Virus record (IMG/VR): IMGVR_UViG_3300018428_002637
Location: 1 to 24,977 of that record
Length of the DNA stretch: 24,977 nucleotides
Strand: one strand, 5' to 3'
DNA from: a virus
The notes under the pieces were generated by a model, which was not told the DNA's origin, ran no database searches, and was given only the letters and a program-made list of their open reading frames with translations. Shown here piece by piece: positions 1-7,651 of the stretch (within the stretch, counting starts at the first letter, position 1; each line of letters opens with the position of its first letter). The position numbers and the translations under genes were made by a program.

Positions 1-956
1 GCACCAACATTTCCACGGAGTCTTTGACTCACACAGATATTTAGGTAGTCAACATAGATGATGTCTGGGATGAAGTTCTGTTTGACTTTCAGTTCTTCAA
101 GTAGTGTACGGAAGTGTCCAACGTGAGCAGAGGCAGTCGGATACTCTTTGATAATCAAACGTCCATCGATCTTGTTCTTGATCTTTTCGACCCGATCATC
201 AAACATTTTCTTAGACAGATCACGCAAGTCTGTGATTGGCACATTCATCATGTTGGCATCGATACGTTCTGCGATGCGTTCCTCTGCCATTTCCAGTGTG
301 ATATACAAAACATTCTTACTCTGTTCGATACAGGCTGCGGCACAGTGACACATGAACAGAGACTTACCAACACCAGTACCAGCAAGTGCCACATTGAGAG
401 TCTTGTTACTCAGTCCACCCTCGGTGATCCTGTTGAAGTAGTCAAGATCAAATGGCAATTTCTCTTCTTCTCGGTGGTAAAAATCATATCGCATGTCAGC
501 ATCAGCAACATAATCATGACCAACGTGGTTATCAAATCCTACGCTGAGTGCATCTGACAATATACTAGGCAAAGAATCTACGGTGTGTAGTTTGTCTTGA
601 CCATCGATGATTTGAATAGACTGCATGATGGCATTGTAAACTGCCTTATCCTTGCAAAACTTTTCTGACTGATCAACTAACCAATTCAGATCAGAAGAGA
701 CATTAGACAATCCATTGATAAGTTCTTCCGACTTGGCATACAAGTCTTCAGTAATTTTTCTATTGTTTTGTAAAGAGATTAGTAGAGCATTTTTTGATGG
801 ACATGCATTGTACTTTTGAAAATGTTCGGCAATTGATGCAAACACTGTTCTATGTTCTACATCAAGAAAGTAATCCTCTCTTAGAAATGCAATAACCTTT
901 CGTGCATATTCCTCATCAAATATCAGATTCGATAATATTTCTGTCTCTAATCTCAT
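1..956 (-). CDS. 41: Replicative DNA helicase gp41 (DnaB-like), 3' part missing
   Basis: Hexameric 5'-3' helicase that unwinds DNA ahead of the phage replisome and carries the primase. The reading frame runs from ATG at 956 to the window edge without a stop (318 codons seen). It has a DnaB-type N-terminal helical domain (about residues 1-140), a linker, then a RecA-like core with Walker A GTGVGKS (193-199), the TLEMAEE segment (220-226) and Walker B IIYVDYLN (299-306). The end, including the arginine finger, lies outside the window. The start overlaps the preceding zinc-ribbon gene by 41 nt, and a GAGAG stretch sits about 9 nt upstream. It is the last visible gene of the 43-uvsX-41 unit. Identification is by recognisable motifs and gene order; the product is near certain. 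Confidence 0.95.
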   Translation of the reverse strand, partial: MRLETEILSNLIFDEEYARKVIAFLREDYFLDVEHRTVFASIAEHFQKYNACPSKNALLISLQNNRKITEDLYAKSEELINGLSNVSSDLNWLVDQSEKFCKDKAVYNAIMQSIQIIDGQDKLHTVDSLPSILSDALSVGFDNHVGHDYVADADMRYDFYHREEEKLPFDLDYFNRITEGGLSNKTLNVALAGTGVGKSLFMCHCAAACIEQSKNVLYITLEMAEERIAERIDANMMNVPITDLRDLSKKMFDDRVEKIKNKIDGRLIIKEYPTASAHVGHFRTLLEELKVKQNFIPDIIYVDYLNICVSQRLRGNVG

Positions 957-1092
957 CAATAAATTCTCTCTTTACATCTTCCACACATGGTTCACATAAG
1001 TAAACCTTATCATCTGCACTATTAAAACATATTGCAGGATCATTGTCAAGGTCTATCGCAGTTTCACAACGATCACAATTCACTGTAGGCAT
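916..1092 (-). CDS. Small zinc-ribbon-like protein between uvsX and 41
   Basis: A 58-aa protein with two CxxC knuckles, C6/C9 and C33/C36, and an extra C22, followed by a charged helical tail. This spacing suggests one zinc-binding ribbon; function unknown. ATG at 1092 is preferred over an in-frame TTG two codons upstream because a GGAGG-type ribosome binding site lies about 9 nt before it. It overlaps the uvsX end by 20 nt and the 41 start by 41 nt, so it must be translationally tied to both. In T4 the unrelated gene 40 sits at this position between uvsX and 41. A role with the recombinase or helicase is only guessed from position. Confidence 0.75.
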   Translation of the reverse strand: MPTVNCDRCETAIDLDNDPAICFNSADDKVYLCEPCVEDVKREFIDEIRDRNIIESDI

Positions 1093-2134
1093 CTTCAATA
1101 TCCTCCTCGGTTACCTCTGCTTGCATGATAGAATCAGAAGAGATTAGGTATCTCTGAGAAATCCATTCGACAAACGTATCGTCTTTCAAAATTGGTAACC
1201 AGAATTCTTTCTGATATGTTTCTTTGGTGCGATACTTCTTACTGTCATCGCCATTTGCCGCAACTTGATACCATCCGTTACTGGGTTTCACAACATGACC
1301 AGATTCAAGTGCCATGTCCAGTAGACCAGACCACTTGCTGATACCACCTTCAAAAGAAACTTCGATTGGAATCTTAGACTTCTCTCTGACATAACGAGAC
1401 TTCTCAACATTAATAATAAAGTTGTATCCCGTCAAATCTGTGCCCGTCTTTTCTTGTTGACGGCCAATAATATAGATGTTGTCGGCAGAGTAGTAGATAC
1501 CTGTACCACCAGAGACGATATCTTTTGGGAACATACCAATCTCTTTGTAAGTATGATTGACAACTACAGCAGGGATATCTTTCAGTGTCAAGTGAGGAGT
1601 GATCATACGGAACAGAGACTTCATCTGTTTAGCACGAGTCATATCAGCCACTGACTTGCCATCAAGTGCATCTTCCACTTCCTTTTTAGATGCCAAGTTA
1701 CCAACAGAGTCAACGATAATCATCACACGGTCACCCCGTTCGATGTTATTCAACTGAGACATGGAGTCATGTTTCAACTGTTCGATGTCTGTGATTGGAG
1801 TATGTACAACTCGGTCAGTATCAATACCAAAAGATTGGAAGTAACCCTGAGGCGCACCAAACTCTGAATCATAGAACAGAATCACCGCATCATCATACTT
1901 GTCTAGATAAGACTTGGCAAGAAGCATAGCAAAGGCAGTCTTGAAGTGTTTGGAAGGCCCAGCGAACACCGTCAATCCTGGCGTAAGTCCACCATCAAGT
2001 TTACCAGAGAGTGCCACATTCAAAGCAGGCACAGATGTCTGGATCAAATCTTTCGTGTTGAAAAACTTGGAGTCAGTCAATACAGATGACTCTTTAATTG
2101 TGGAATTCTTTTTTAACTTATCAATCAAACTCAT
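1073..2134 (-). CDS. uvsX: RecA-like recombinase UvsX
   Basis: Strand-exchange protein that forms filaments on single-stranded DNA and drives phage recombination-dependent replication and repair. The 353-aa product has Walker A GPSKHFKT (59-66), the catalytic-glutamate segment YDSEFG (E91), Walker B VMIIVDSVGN (137-146) and an acidic C-terminus (TEEDIEDAYSEL). The KHFKT variant of the P-loop is typical of T4-type UvsX rather than bacterial RecA. Its ATG overlaps the stop of gene 43 by 4 nt (ATGA), so translation is coupled to the polymerase. It is followed by the zinc-ribbon gene and 41, as in other T4-like phages. Confidence 0.96.
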   Translation of the reverse strand: MSLIDKLKKNSTIKESSVLTDSKFFNTKDLIQTSVPALNVALSGKLDGGLTPGLTVFAGPSKHFKTAFAMLLAKSYLDKYDDAVILFYDSEFGAPQGYFQSFGIDTDRVVHTPITDIEQLKHDSMSQLNNIERGDRVMIIVDSVGNLASKKEVEDALDGKSVADMTRAKQMKSLFRMITPHLTLKDIPAVVVNHTYKEIGMFPKDIVSGGTGIYYSADNIYIIGRQQEKTGTDLTGYNFIINVEKSRYVREKSKIPIEVSFEGGISKWSGLLDMALESGHVVKPSNGWYQVAANGDDSKKYRTKETYQKEFWLPILKDDTFVEWISQRYLISSDSIMQAEVTEEDIEDAYSEL

Positions 2135-4638
2135 AAAAATAATCCTTCTAATGTAGCAACTGGTTTTGTATTCCAGTTCAAACTTTCAACAATTGTATTT
2201 AGTGGGTCAAGAAATGCTTTCTGAAACTGGGTATCATAATCGATGTATCGATGGAGATCGAACTCCTTCGGCATCAGACCATTGAAACCGACACAATTTT
2301 CTCGGACATGATTTGGTTCCTTGAGATACAGATACTTAATCTTGTCACCATCTTGAATCAACTGATACTTCTTTTCAATCTTCTGGGTGCGAACAAGGTG
2401 ATTATACACCAAAGCACCACGAACATGCATCGGAGTTCCTTTAGTGTAAACTGTTTCACGGGAAACATACTTATCAATGTTATTGCATCCACGAGGAAAG
2501 GCAATGTCTTCGGGAGGCATACTCTTAAACTTCTGCCATGTCTCTTCAACGTAGTCCTGCAACTCTTTTTCATCAGCACTGAGACACAGACTGACTGCCT
2601 CCTTCAACCAACTACGGACTGGTGCGGGAGTAGATGATCGAACAATCTCCAACCCCATCACTTTTAGTTTGGGTTCCTTGTATCGGACACCTTCGTTGTC
2701 CCACACATTCATTGCATATCTTTTCTTCGCAACCCAAATGCCAGTGTCAGCAATACCTTCACGTTTGAACACAATCTTCTTGTCAAATACATTCATGTAA
2801 TCACCAAGTTCCTGCATCCGGCCATTGATAACTGGTTCAAGTTTCTGGTCAACAAACTTGTCGAGGATGTCAATAATCTCATCGAATGGTTTGTCCTTCA
2901 GATGTTTCTCCACCATCGTATCCAGTGTCAAATAACAAGAGTCGGTGTCGGTGTAGAAAGAGTACACTTCATTATCTGTGCCAAGAAACTTGTTCATGAA
3001 TTCATCAATTACCTTGGCAGTGTCACGGATAATCAACTGACCCGTCAAAGTAATTGACTCTGCGATTCGCTCATCAAAGTATCGGAACCACTTGTTACCA
3101 ATCGCACCAAAGAGAGAGTTCAACTGAATTTTTCTTGCCATCTGAAAGTTGTGATACTTGGCAATGTCATTCTTGAGTTTAGGATTCTTTGTATCCTCAT
3201 ACTCTTGTTCTGCCTGTTTCATCAGTTTCTTATACCGTTGTCGGTCATCAAAAAACTTCTGAGTAATCTCTGCCATGAAACCCTGTTTGTCTTTTCGATA
3301 GAGATATCCATTAGCAGCCATGGACAACCCGCTATCTGCCAGTTTCAACTGATGTTTCCGTTCCAAGATACTGTCCACGGTACAGTCAATTGGTTTGTGG
3401 TTTTCTGCAAGCATCTCGGGAGATAGATTGTGTTGCATGATGATAGAAGGATACAGACTTGTAGCATCAACAGACACAACCCACTTGTATTTTCCTGTCT
3501 TGGGTTCTTGCACATAACCGCCTGGAAATCCCTTGGAGAAGTGTTCTTTCTTCTGGGGGATCATGATATTTTTTTCTAGCAGATGGTTATACAACAGGCA
3601 ATCCCATGTACGCACTGAAGAAAAGATGTCGTTGTAATTACACTTACAGTCATATGCCATCGTGATAATCAACTCAAGGAACTTCATCTTATCATCAAGT
3701 TCGTCAACGAGTTTGGTATCGATGATGTTGTAGTCGATGAACCTGTTCCAATCATTCTCATAAAACTCACGGAAAGTTTCAAACCCCGTGTCAAGTTTGT
3801 TCTTCCCAAGTTCTACTTCGGCAATGTAGTCGAGTCGGTAGGACTCTTGGAAAGTGTAAGTAAACTTTTTGTACAAATCCATGTAGTCCAGTTGGATCAC
3901 ACCCTTGATATCAATCTTCATGATCTCTCGGTTGTGTCCTCGCACCATACGTTTACGAGTCATGTTGTACGGACTGAGATTGTTCTTGGCATCATTGCCA
4001 AACACTCGGTCAATCCTGTTGACTAAGTATGGCATATCAAACTGTTCCATGTTCCATCCAGTAACAATGTCTGGATAATCACTTGCCCACCACTGCATGA
4101 ATTGTTCTAGCAAATCATATTCATCACTGCAATAGTGATAGGTCACGGGCAGTCCTTCGACTTCTTCTGACACACACTTCCATTCACCAGAACCCCATGT
4201 ATGGATTTCTTTGGTGGCATTGTCAATGACAGAGATAAGAAGAACCTCTTCGATGGGGTTCTCTACATCTGGGAATCCGTGTTCGGCGGTTGTCTCAATA
4301 TCGATGGACAAGATTTTCATTTGACTCATGTCAAATTCAATCGCACTTGGATACATTGAAGAAAGGTATTGATAGGTCAGATCGGTCTGACCGTAGATAG
4401 GATAGTTTTCGATCTTAGAATAATTATCTAAGAATTCTTTACAGTCAGCATTGTCTCCGAAAGTAATTTCTTTCAGACTTTGACCGTCAATAGATTTAAA
4501 TTGAGATGGTTCGGCAGACTTTACATAAAGTGTAGGGGCGAAGGGATGACGTTCCGTAAAACGCTTACCATTCCTCACGCCCCTAACTAAAATGGAGTTA
4601 CCGTATTGCCATGCATAAGTGTAGAAGTTTTGAGACAT
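2131..4638 (-). CDS. 43: Family B DNA polymerase gp43
   Basis: Replicative polymerase with proofreading. The 835-aa protein has Exo I DIET (D113/E115), Exo II with GWNMEQFD, Exo III with YNIIDTKLVDE, polymerase motif A DATSLYPSI (from about 391), motif B NSLFGAIGN, motif C YTDTDS (about 562-567) and KKRY. All catalytic acids are present, so both activities should be intact. The short hydrophobic C-terminus (TLEGLFL) fits a sliding-clamp-binding tail. ATG at 4638 is chosen over a TTG one codon upstream; the ribosome binding site is weak. A host-type promoter lies just upstream. No intron, intein or split is seen. Confidence 0.97.
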   Translation of the reverse strand: MSQNFYTYAWQYGNSILVRGVRNGKRFTERHPFAPTLYVKSAEPSQFKSIDGQSLKEITFGDNADCKEFLDNYSKIENYPIYGQTDLTYQYLSSMYPSAIEFDMSQMKILSIDIETTAEHGFPDVENPIEEVLLISVIDNATKEIHTWGSGEWKCVSEEVEGLPVTYHYCSDEYDLLEQFMQWWASDYPDIVTGWNMEQFDMPYLVNRIDRVFGNDAKNNLSPYNMTRKRMVRGHNREIMKIDIKGVIQLDYMDLYKKFTYTFQESYRLDYIAEVELGKNKLDTGFETFREFYENDWNRFIDYNIIDTKLVDELDDKMKFLELIITMAYDCKCNYNDIFSSVRTWDCLLYNHLLEKNIMIPQKKEHFSKGFPGGYVQEPKTGKYKWVVSVDATSLYPSIIMQHNLSPEMLAENHKPIDCTVDSILERKHQLKLADSGLSMAANGYLYRKDKQGFMAEITQKFFDDRQRYKKLMKQAEQEYEDTKNPKLKNDIAKYHNFQMARKIQLNSLFGAIGNKWFRYFDERIAESITLTGQLIIRDTAKVIDEFMNKFLGTDNEVYSFYTDTDSCYLTLDTMVEKHLKDKPFDEIIDILDKFVDQKLEPVINGRMQELGDYMNVFDKKIVFKREGIADTGIWVAKKRYAMNVWDNEGVRYKEPKLKVMGLEIVRSSTPAPVRSWLKEAVSLCLSADEKELQDYVEETWQKFKSMPPEDIAFPRGCNNIDKYVSRETVYTKGTPMHVRGALVYNHLVRTQKIEKKYQLIQDGDKIKYLYLKEPNHVRENCVGFNGLMPKEFDLHRYIDYDTQFQKAFLDPLNTIVESLNWNTKPVATLEGLFL

Positions 4639-4670
4639 CAATCATAACCAAAATAATAAATCAAAGTAAC

Positions 4671-4699
4671 ATAGTATCACAACAGATGGTTAATGTCAA
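4671..4699 (-). promoter_or_regulatory. Sigma70-type promoter for 43-uvsX-41
   Basis: On the minus strand TTGACA (4699-4694), a 17-bp spacer and TACTAT (4676-4671). The -35 box begins 3 nt after the stop of the preceding Sm-like gene, and the -10 box is about 33 nt before the gene 43 ATG. Spacing and the perfect -35 match the other promoters in this window. Confidence 0.82.
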
Positions 4700-4702
4700 T
4701 CC

Positions 4703-5089
4703 CTATCCTTCAAATTTTGGTGTCCTAGAACTAGTAGAAGTAGCAGTGTGTTGGAACTTTGCTTCGTATTCCAACTTAATATCTGCCTTTGGTTCAAAGA
4801 CATAATTTATTTGACCGTAGGGGACAAACAAAACCCCTTCACTAGCAGGAGAACAAGGAACAAAGACTATTCTAAATACTCCCTCCCTATTCTTCTCGTC
4901 AGATTTATAGTGAATTTCAGCTGGGTTCTGAACCATCCATCGGTTACCCTCTTTATCATCGGAAAGATATCCAATGATATCTTGCGTACAACCCTGAAGT
5001 TTAATACCAATACTAACTGGTTTACTAGGAGGTTGTGGGGTTTCCACCACTTCTTCATTCAAATTTGCATCTACAATTTCTTCACTCAT
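4703..5089 (-). CDS. Sm/Hfq-like small protein upstream of gene 43
   Basis: A 128-aa protein with an acidic N-terminal tail (about 1-25), a compact beta-rich core (about 25-110) and a Ser/Thr-rich tail. The core pattern (an Ile-Gly turn, a central hydrophobic strand run, then a VPYGQINYVF segment) resembles Sm-like beta-barrels seen in marine T4-like phage proteins, but I cannot prove the fold. A second, similarly organised protein is encoded at 23857-24261. An Sm-like ring would suggest RNA binding; that is inference. The likely GGAG ribosome binding site is about 11 nt upstream. It closes the regA-hsp20 group, just before the gene 43 promoter. Confidence 0.7.
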   Translation of the reverse strand: MSEEIVDANLNEEVVETPQPPSKPVSIGIKLQGCTQDIIGYLSDDKEGNRWMVQNPAEIHYKSDEKNREGVFRIVFVPCSPASEGVLFVPYGQINYVFEPKADIKLEYEAKFQHTATSTSSRTPKFEG

Positions 5090-5105
5090 AACAATATAGT
5101 CTCCA

Positions 5106-5237
5106 TTAAGCTACAGTTTGTAGACCAACAACTGAATAAATCATTACTGCTAGAGTTCCCAAAACAAATACTGTTTCGGTTACCTGTTCACAGAATCGTC
5201 CATCACAATCCTTGGCCATTTGGATTAAAGTTTTCAT
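5106..5237 (-). CDS. 43-aa single-pass membrane peptide
   Basis: A short ORF whose ATG overlaps the hsp20 stop by 4 nt (ATGA), with a GAGG ribosome binding site inside the end of hsp20. The product starts MKTLIQMAKDCDG, has a charged N-terminal third, and then one hydrophobic stretch (about residues 23-43, FVLGTLAVMIYSVVGL region) long enough to cross a membrane. There is no signal-peptidase site. Function unknown; small inner-membrane peptides between core genes are common in T4-like phages. The precise coupling to hsp20 and the clean start signal argue that it is a real gene. Confidence 0.68.
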   Translation of the reverse strand: MKTLIQMAKDCDGRFCEQVTETVFVLGTLAVMIYSVVGLQTVA

Positions 5238-5713
5238 TTTTCCTCTTTGAGAAATTTTGGGTTAGACTTTTTGTTTACTAGGATTTCACGAGCCTTTTTC
5301 TCTTCGGGAATAATTTTTTGTAGAGTGATATTCAACATACCATCTACAAAGTCAGCACCAAGTACTTCTACATCTTCCGCTAGTGCGAAAGTGCGAGTGA
5401 AGTTTCTTGCGCCAATTCCTTTGTGGAGATATTCTCTCTTGTCTTCTCCACGATCTTGAACACCTTGAACAATGAGTTTGTTGCCGGTGGGGACAACGTG
5501 GATATTGAATTCATCTTCAGTAAAACCAGCGCCGGCAATTTCTATGATGAAATTTTCATCATCTACCCGAACGATATTGTAGGGGGGATAATTGTTGGCA
5601 ACTTCACTACAGGTTACAAGGTTATCAAATACCGAGTCAAAACCAATAGTGAATGGGCGATACTGATCCATAATTTTGTCGATGTCGGCGACACCAAATT
5701 TGCGTGTGACCAT
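5234..5713 (-). CDS. hsp20: Small heat shock protein Hsp20 (alpha-crystallin family)
   Basis: ATP-independent holdase chaperone. The 159-aa product has an alpha-crystallin domain (about 44-142) that includes the GMLNITL segment matching the conserved G-x-L motif, a variable N-terminal arm and a Lys-rich C-terminal tail. A clear AAGGAG ribosome binding site precedes ATG 5713. Phage Hsp20 between regA and 43 is a hallmark of marine T4-like phages, where it may protect replication or assembly proteins. The 83-nt leader carries two small hairpins that could control translation. The stop overlaps the following membrane-peptide gene. Confidence 0.93.
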   Translation of the reverse strand: MVTRKFGVADIDKIMDQYRPFTIGFDSVFDNLVTCSEVANNYPPYNIVRVDDENFIIEIAGAGFTEDEFNIHVVPTGNKLIVQGVQDRGEDKREYLHKGIGARNFTRTFALAEDVEVLGADFVDGMLNITLQKIIPEEKKAREILVNKKSNPKFLKEEK

Positions 5714-5743
5714 AATAGTCTCCTTTTCAGCGAGTTTAAATTG

Positions 5744-5795
5744 CGTATCCCTTACGGCGATACGATAATATATATAAGACTTCTTGCCTTATATA
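5744..5795 (-). promoter_or_regulatory. Two hairpins in the hsp20 leader
   Basis: Two neighbouring inverted repeats lie between the regA stop and the hsp20 start. One is an 8-bp AT-rich stem (tatataag at 5771-5778 with cttatata at 5788-5795, 9-nt loop). The other is a 6-bp stem (cgtatc at 5744-5749 with gatacg at 5759-5764, 9-nt loop). Neither is followed by a U tract, so a terminator is unlikely; leader regulation is possible. Confidence 0.45.
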
Positions 5796-5796
5796 A

Positions 5797-6213
5797 TTAT
5801 TTTTTCCTACCAATATTGTATTTAGTGACCAGAGTCCAATCGTTTTTCTCCTTGTAAGGCAGAATCTTGATCTGACTCATTGGTGCTAATTTTTCCTCTG
5901 CAATAGGACTGCAAAGTTCAATCAGACCCCAATCACTCAACAGTTTGGCAATCGAGTTTCTTCTCATCAAATCATTGTCACTGAGTTCAGCAGACTTACC
6001 ATCAAGAGCAAAGAGCTCTTTGAAATGGGTGATAAAATACCTACCCTGCTTGTGCAAGATATGACAAGATTGATATAAGACTTTTTCTTTTTTGGATGCA
6101 ACACCTATTCTAGATAGGGTTTCTCTCACTTTCAAAAAGTCATCATCATTTTTTAATTTTATTTCCACTGGAGTATAATCTGGAAAATTAATAGCAAAAA
6201 AATCTTCACTCAT
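5797..6213 (-). CDS. regA: Translational repressor RegA
   Basis: RNA-binding repressor that in T4 blocks translation initiation of many early mRNAs, including its own and those of the clamp genes. The 138-aa protein (122 in T4) matches in length and position, between 62 and 43, and contains the basic and aromatic segments typical of the family (for example QGRYFITHFKELF, about 56-68). An AAGGT ribosome binding site lies about 9 nt before the ATG. A T4-type late box sits about 43 nt upstream, so this gene may be made or boosted late. Any RegA target sites here are unproven. Confidence 0.88.
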   Translation of the reverse strand: MSEDFFAINFPDYTPVEIKLKNDDDFLKVRETLSRIGVASKKEKVLYQSCHILHKQGRYFITHFKELFALDGKSAELSDNDLMRRNSIAKLLSDWGLIELCSPIAEEKLAPMSQIKILPYKEKNDWTLVTKYNIGRKK

Positions 6214-6255
6214 TTTAAAGTTACCTTCATAATTATTATTATTGTTTATGAAGAT

Positions 6256-6263
6256 TATTTATA
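6256..6263 (-). promoter_or_regulatory. T4-type late promoter box upstream of regA
   Basis: Exact TATAAATA on the minus strand in the 55-nt gap between the stop of 62 and the start of regA. This is the T4 late -10 element recognised by gp55-RNA polymerase, and it is correctly oriented for regA-hsp20. The surrounding gap is AT-rich, so chance occurrence is possible. Confidence 0.6.
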
Positions 6264-6268
6264 AAATG

Positions 6269-6715
6269 CTAATTTTTCCCACCCTTATTTAATAGTTTAA
6301 TAATAGACTGGAGGTCATCATCGGATAATATTCTCAGAGCCTCAATCGCCTTGGTATCAGTGTACCCAAAATATTCTTTCACGATCTCAACATTACTTTC
6401 CCGCTCGGGTTTGATCCACTTGTTAAATCGTTTTTTCTTACGAACTATACCGATCAGGAAATCGTACTGCATCTTCTTATCTATGTGTGGTCTAGAATTC
6501 ATTTCATTTGCCACATGTACAGTATCATTACCATGAGACAGAGACTTGTTTACCAAAAATGGATTATACTGTTTCTCTGACCAATCATCTACAATCAGAT
6601 TCTCTTTGGTATAAGTAATGCTATTTGTAAAATCAAATGGACTAATAGACTTCTTCTTTGTCTGATAGTCCTCTGGATTGTAAGTTGGTTTGGGTGTTCC
6701 TAAATCTTCAAGCAT
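6269..6715 (-). CDS. 62: Clamp loader small subunit gp62
   Basis: Partner of gp44 in the ATP-driven loader that places the gp45 clamp on DNA. The 148-aa protein is shorter than T4 gp62 (187 aa), as is usual in marine relatives, and has the recognisable KKRFNKWIKPE segment (about 92-102) and the YFGYTDTKAIEAL helix. Its ATG overlaps the preceding 49-aa ORF by 8 nt. In T4, 44 and 62 are adjacent and coupled; here a dioxygenase gene and a 49-aa ORF are inserted between them, which could alter loader stoichiometry. The frame is uninterrupted. Confidence 0.9.
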   Translation of the reverse strand: MLEDLGTPKPTYNPEDYQTKKKSISPFDFTNSITYTKENLIVDDWSEKQYNPFLVNKSLSHGNDTVHVANEMNSRPHIDKKMQYDFLIGIVRKKKRFNKWIKPERESNVEIVKEYFGYTDTKAIEALRILSDDDLQSIIKLLNKGGKN

Positions 6716-6857
6716 TTTTATCTACAACACTCACTTTGTATTTGACTGATAGTTTCTTTGCAGTGTCTATCCAGTAAGCACGCCACTGTGGATCAATGGT
6801 ACGTTTACTAGCTTCCAGACAATTTTTTATTCTTTGTATCGCCAACTTTTTACTCAT
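6708..6857 (-). CDS. 49-aa protein between the dioxygenase gene and gene 62
   Basis: A small ORF with ATG overlapping the dioxygenase stop by 4 nt and its end overlapping the gene 62 start by 8 nt. A GGTGA ribosome binding site lies about 5 nt upstream. The product is basic and predicted helical (MSKKLAIQRIKNCLEASKR start, then PQWRAYWIDTAKKL), with no signal peptide and no metal-binding motif. Function unknown. The nested overlaps on both sides make coding likely. It may also carry ribosomes from the dioxygenase gene into gene 62. Confidence 0.65.
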   Translation of the reverse strand: MSKKLAIQRIKNCLEASKRTIDPQWRAYWIDTAKKLSVKYKVSVVDKNA

Positions 6858-7651
6858 AACTTCACCTTGGAATAATCAAATGCGATGCGATGCAACACTC
6901 TATTCTCCATGTTGTCGCACTCCCACCTCTTGTGAATAGTCAACCACTGTTCACTAATAACAACATCACCATCTTGCCAGTGATGATCGTACCTATACTT
7001 ATCTTGCAATACATGTTCCTTCAACCAATCCATAGTTTCTTCAAACTGAGGTTGTTCATATTCTACTATACCAAATATCTGTAGGAAAGGAAAGTAAAGT
7101 CCAGTTTTTCCTGCTTCATTGGTATAGACTAATGGGAATGGTTTATCTGTAGCATGATGTTCAATAAAAAAATCACTTTCAGAATACGAACCAGTTTTAT
7201 ATCCCAAGGTAATATGAAGTTTGTTGATTCTTTTTTTATCTTTGTCGGAAAGGTCTTCATATGCCTGTCGCATGTCAATCCAACTGGTACAACTACCAAC
7301 AGTATCCTTGACACCATGCAACCAAATAAGTGGAGCACGATCATAACTGCTTGCCTGATTGGCATGCCAGTCAAGAGCAGAGGTGTGACCAAACAACCCA
7401 GGCTCGCCGTGTTGATTCTTCTCACCAGTGACCCGAATGATATGATCATTGACTGCAATATGCTCACCACGTTCGCCTGGCTTGTTCTGCAACTGCTGAC
7501 ACTCACCAATCATTTGGCAAAACCTAACCTCATCATCTGGGGTTAGATTCTGATTACGAAAGACAATCACACCGTGATCAAGAACTTCTTCTGCAATTGC
7601 ATGTGCTACTGATTCGGTTGCTTTTGTTAAATCGTATTTTGCAAATCTCAT
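6854..7651 (-). CDS. TauD/TfdA-like 2-oxoglutarate Fe(II) dioxygenase homologue
   Basis: The 265-aa protein has the jelly-roll layout of TauD/TfdA enzymes: early HGVIVFRNQ (26-34), DWHANQ (94-99), distal H240 and R255. The 15-residue H-to-R spacing equals that of TauD, so the 2OG-anchoring Arg and second iron His are in place. The first iron motif reads H96-A97-N98 instead of H-x-D, which removes the usual carboxylate ligand; the codons are CAT GCC AAT. It may be a variant enzyme or non-catalytic. It sits between clamp-loader genes 44 and 62 with 4-nt overlaps on both sides. Substrate unknown; small-molecule, protein or nucleotide targets cannot be separated from sequence. Confidence 0.82.
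   Translation of the reverse strand: MRFAKYDLTKATESVAHAIAEEVLDHGVIVFRNQNLTPDDEVRFCQMIGECQQLQNKPGERGEHIAVNDHIIRVTGEKNQHGEPGLFGHTSALDWHANQASSYDRAPLIWLHGVKDTVGSCTSWIDMRQAYEDLSDKDKKRINKLHITLGYKTGSYSESDFFIEHHATDKPFPLVYTNEAGKTGLYFPFLQIFGIVEYEQPQFEETMDWLKEHVLQDKYRYDHHWQDGDVVISEQWLTIHKRWECDNMENRVLHRIAFDYSKVKL

Noticed and set aside
2131-4638. Intein, intron or split in gene 43
   Set aside because: All exonuclease and polymerase motifs occur in one uninterrupted frame of normal length.
4748-5281. Plus-strand ORF of 177 codons
   Set aside because: It lies antisense to the Sm-like gene, the membrane peptide and the hsp20 end, lacks a ribosome binding site, and its composition reflects reverse-frame reading of real genes.
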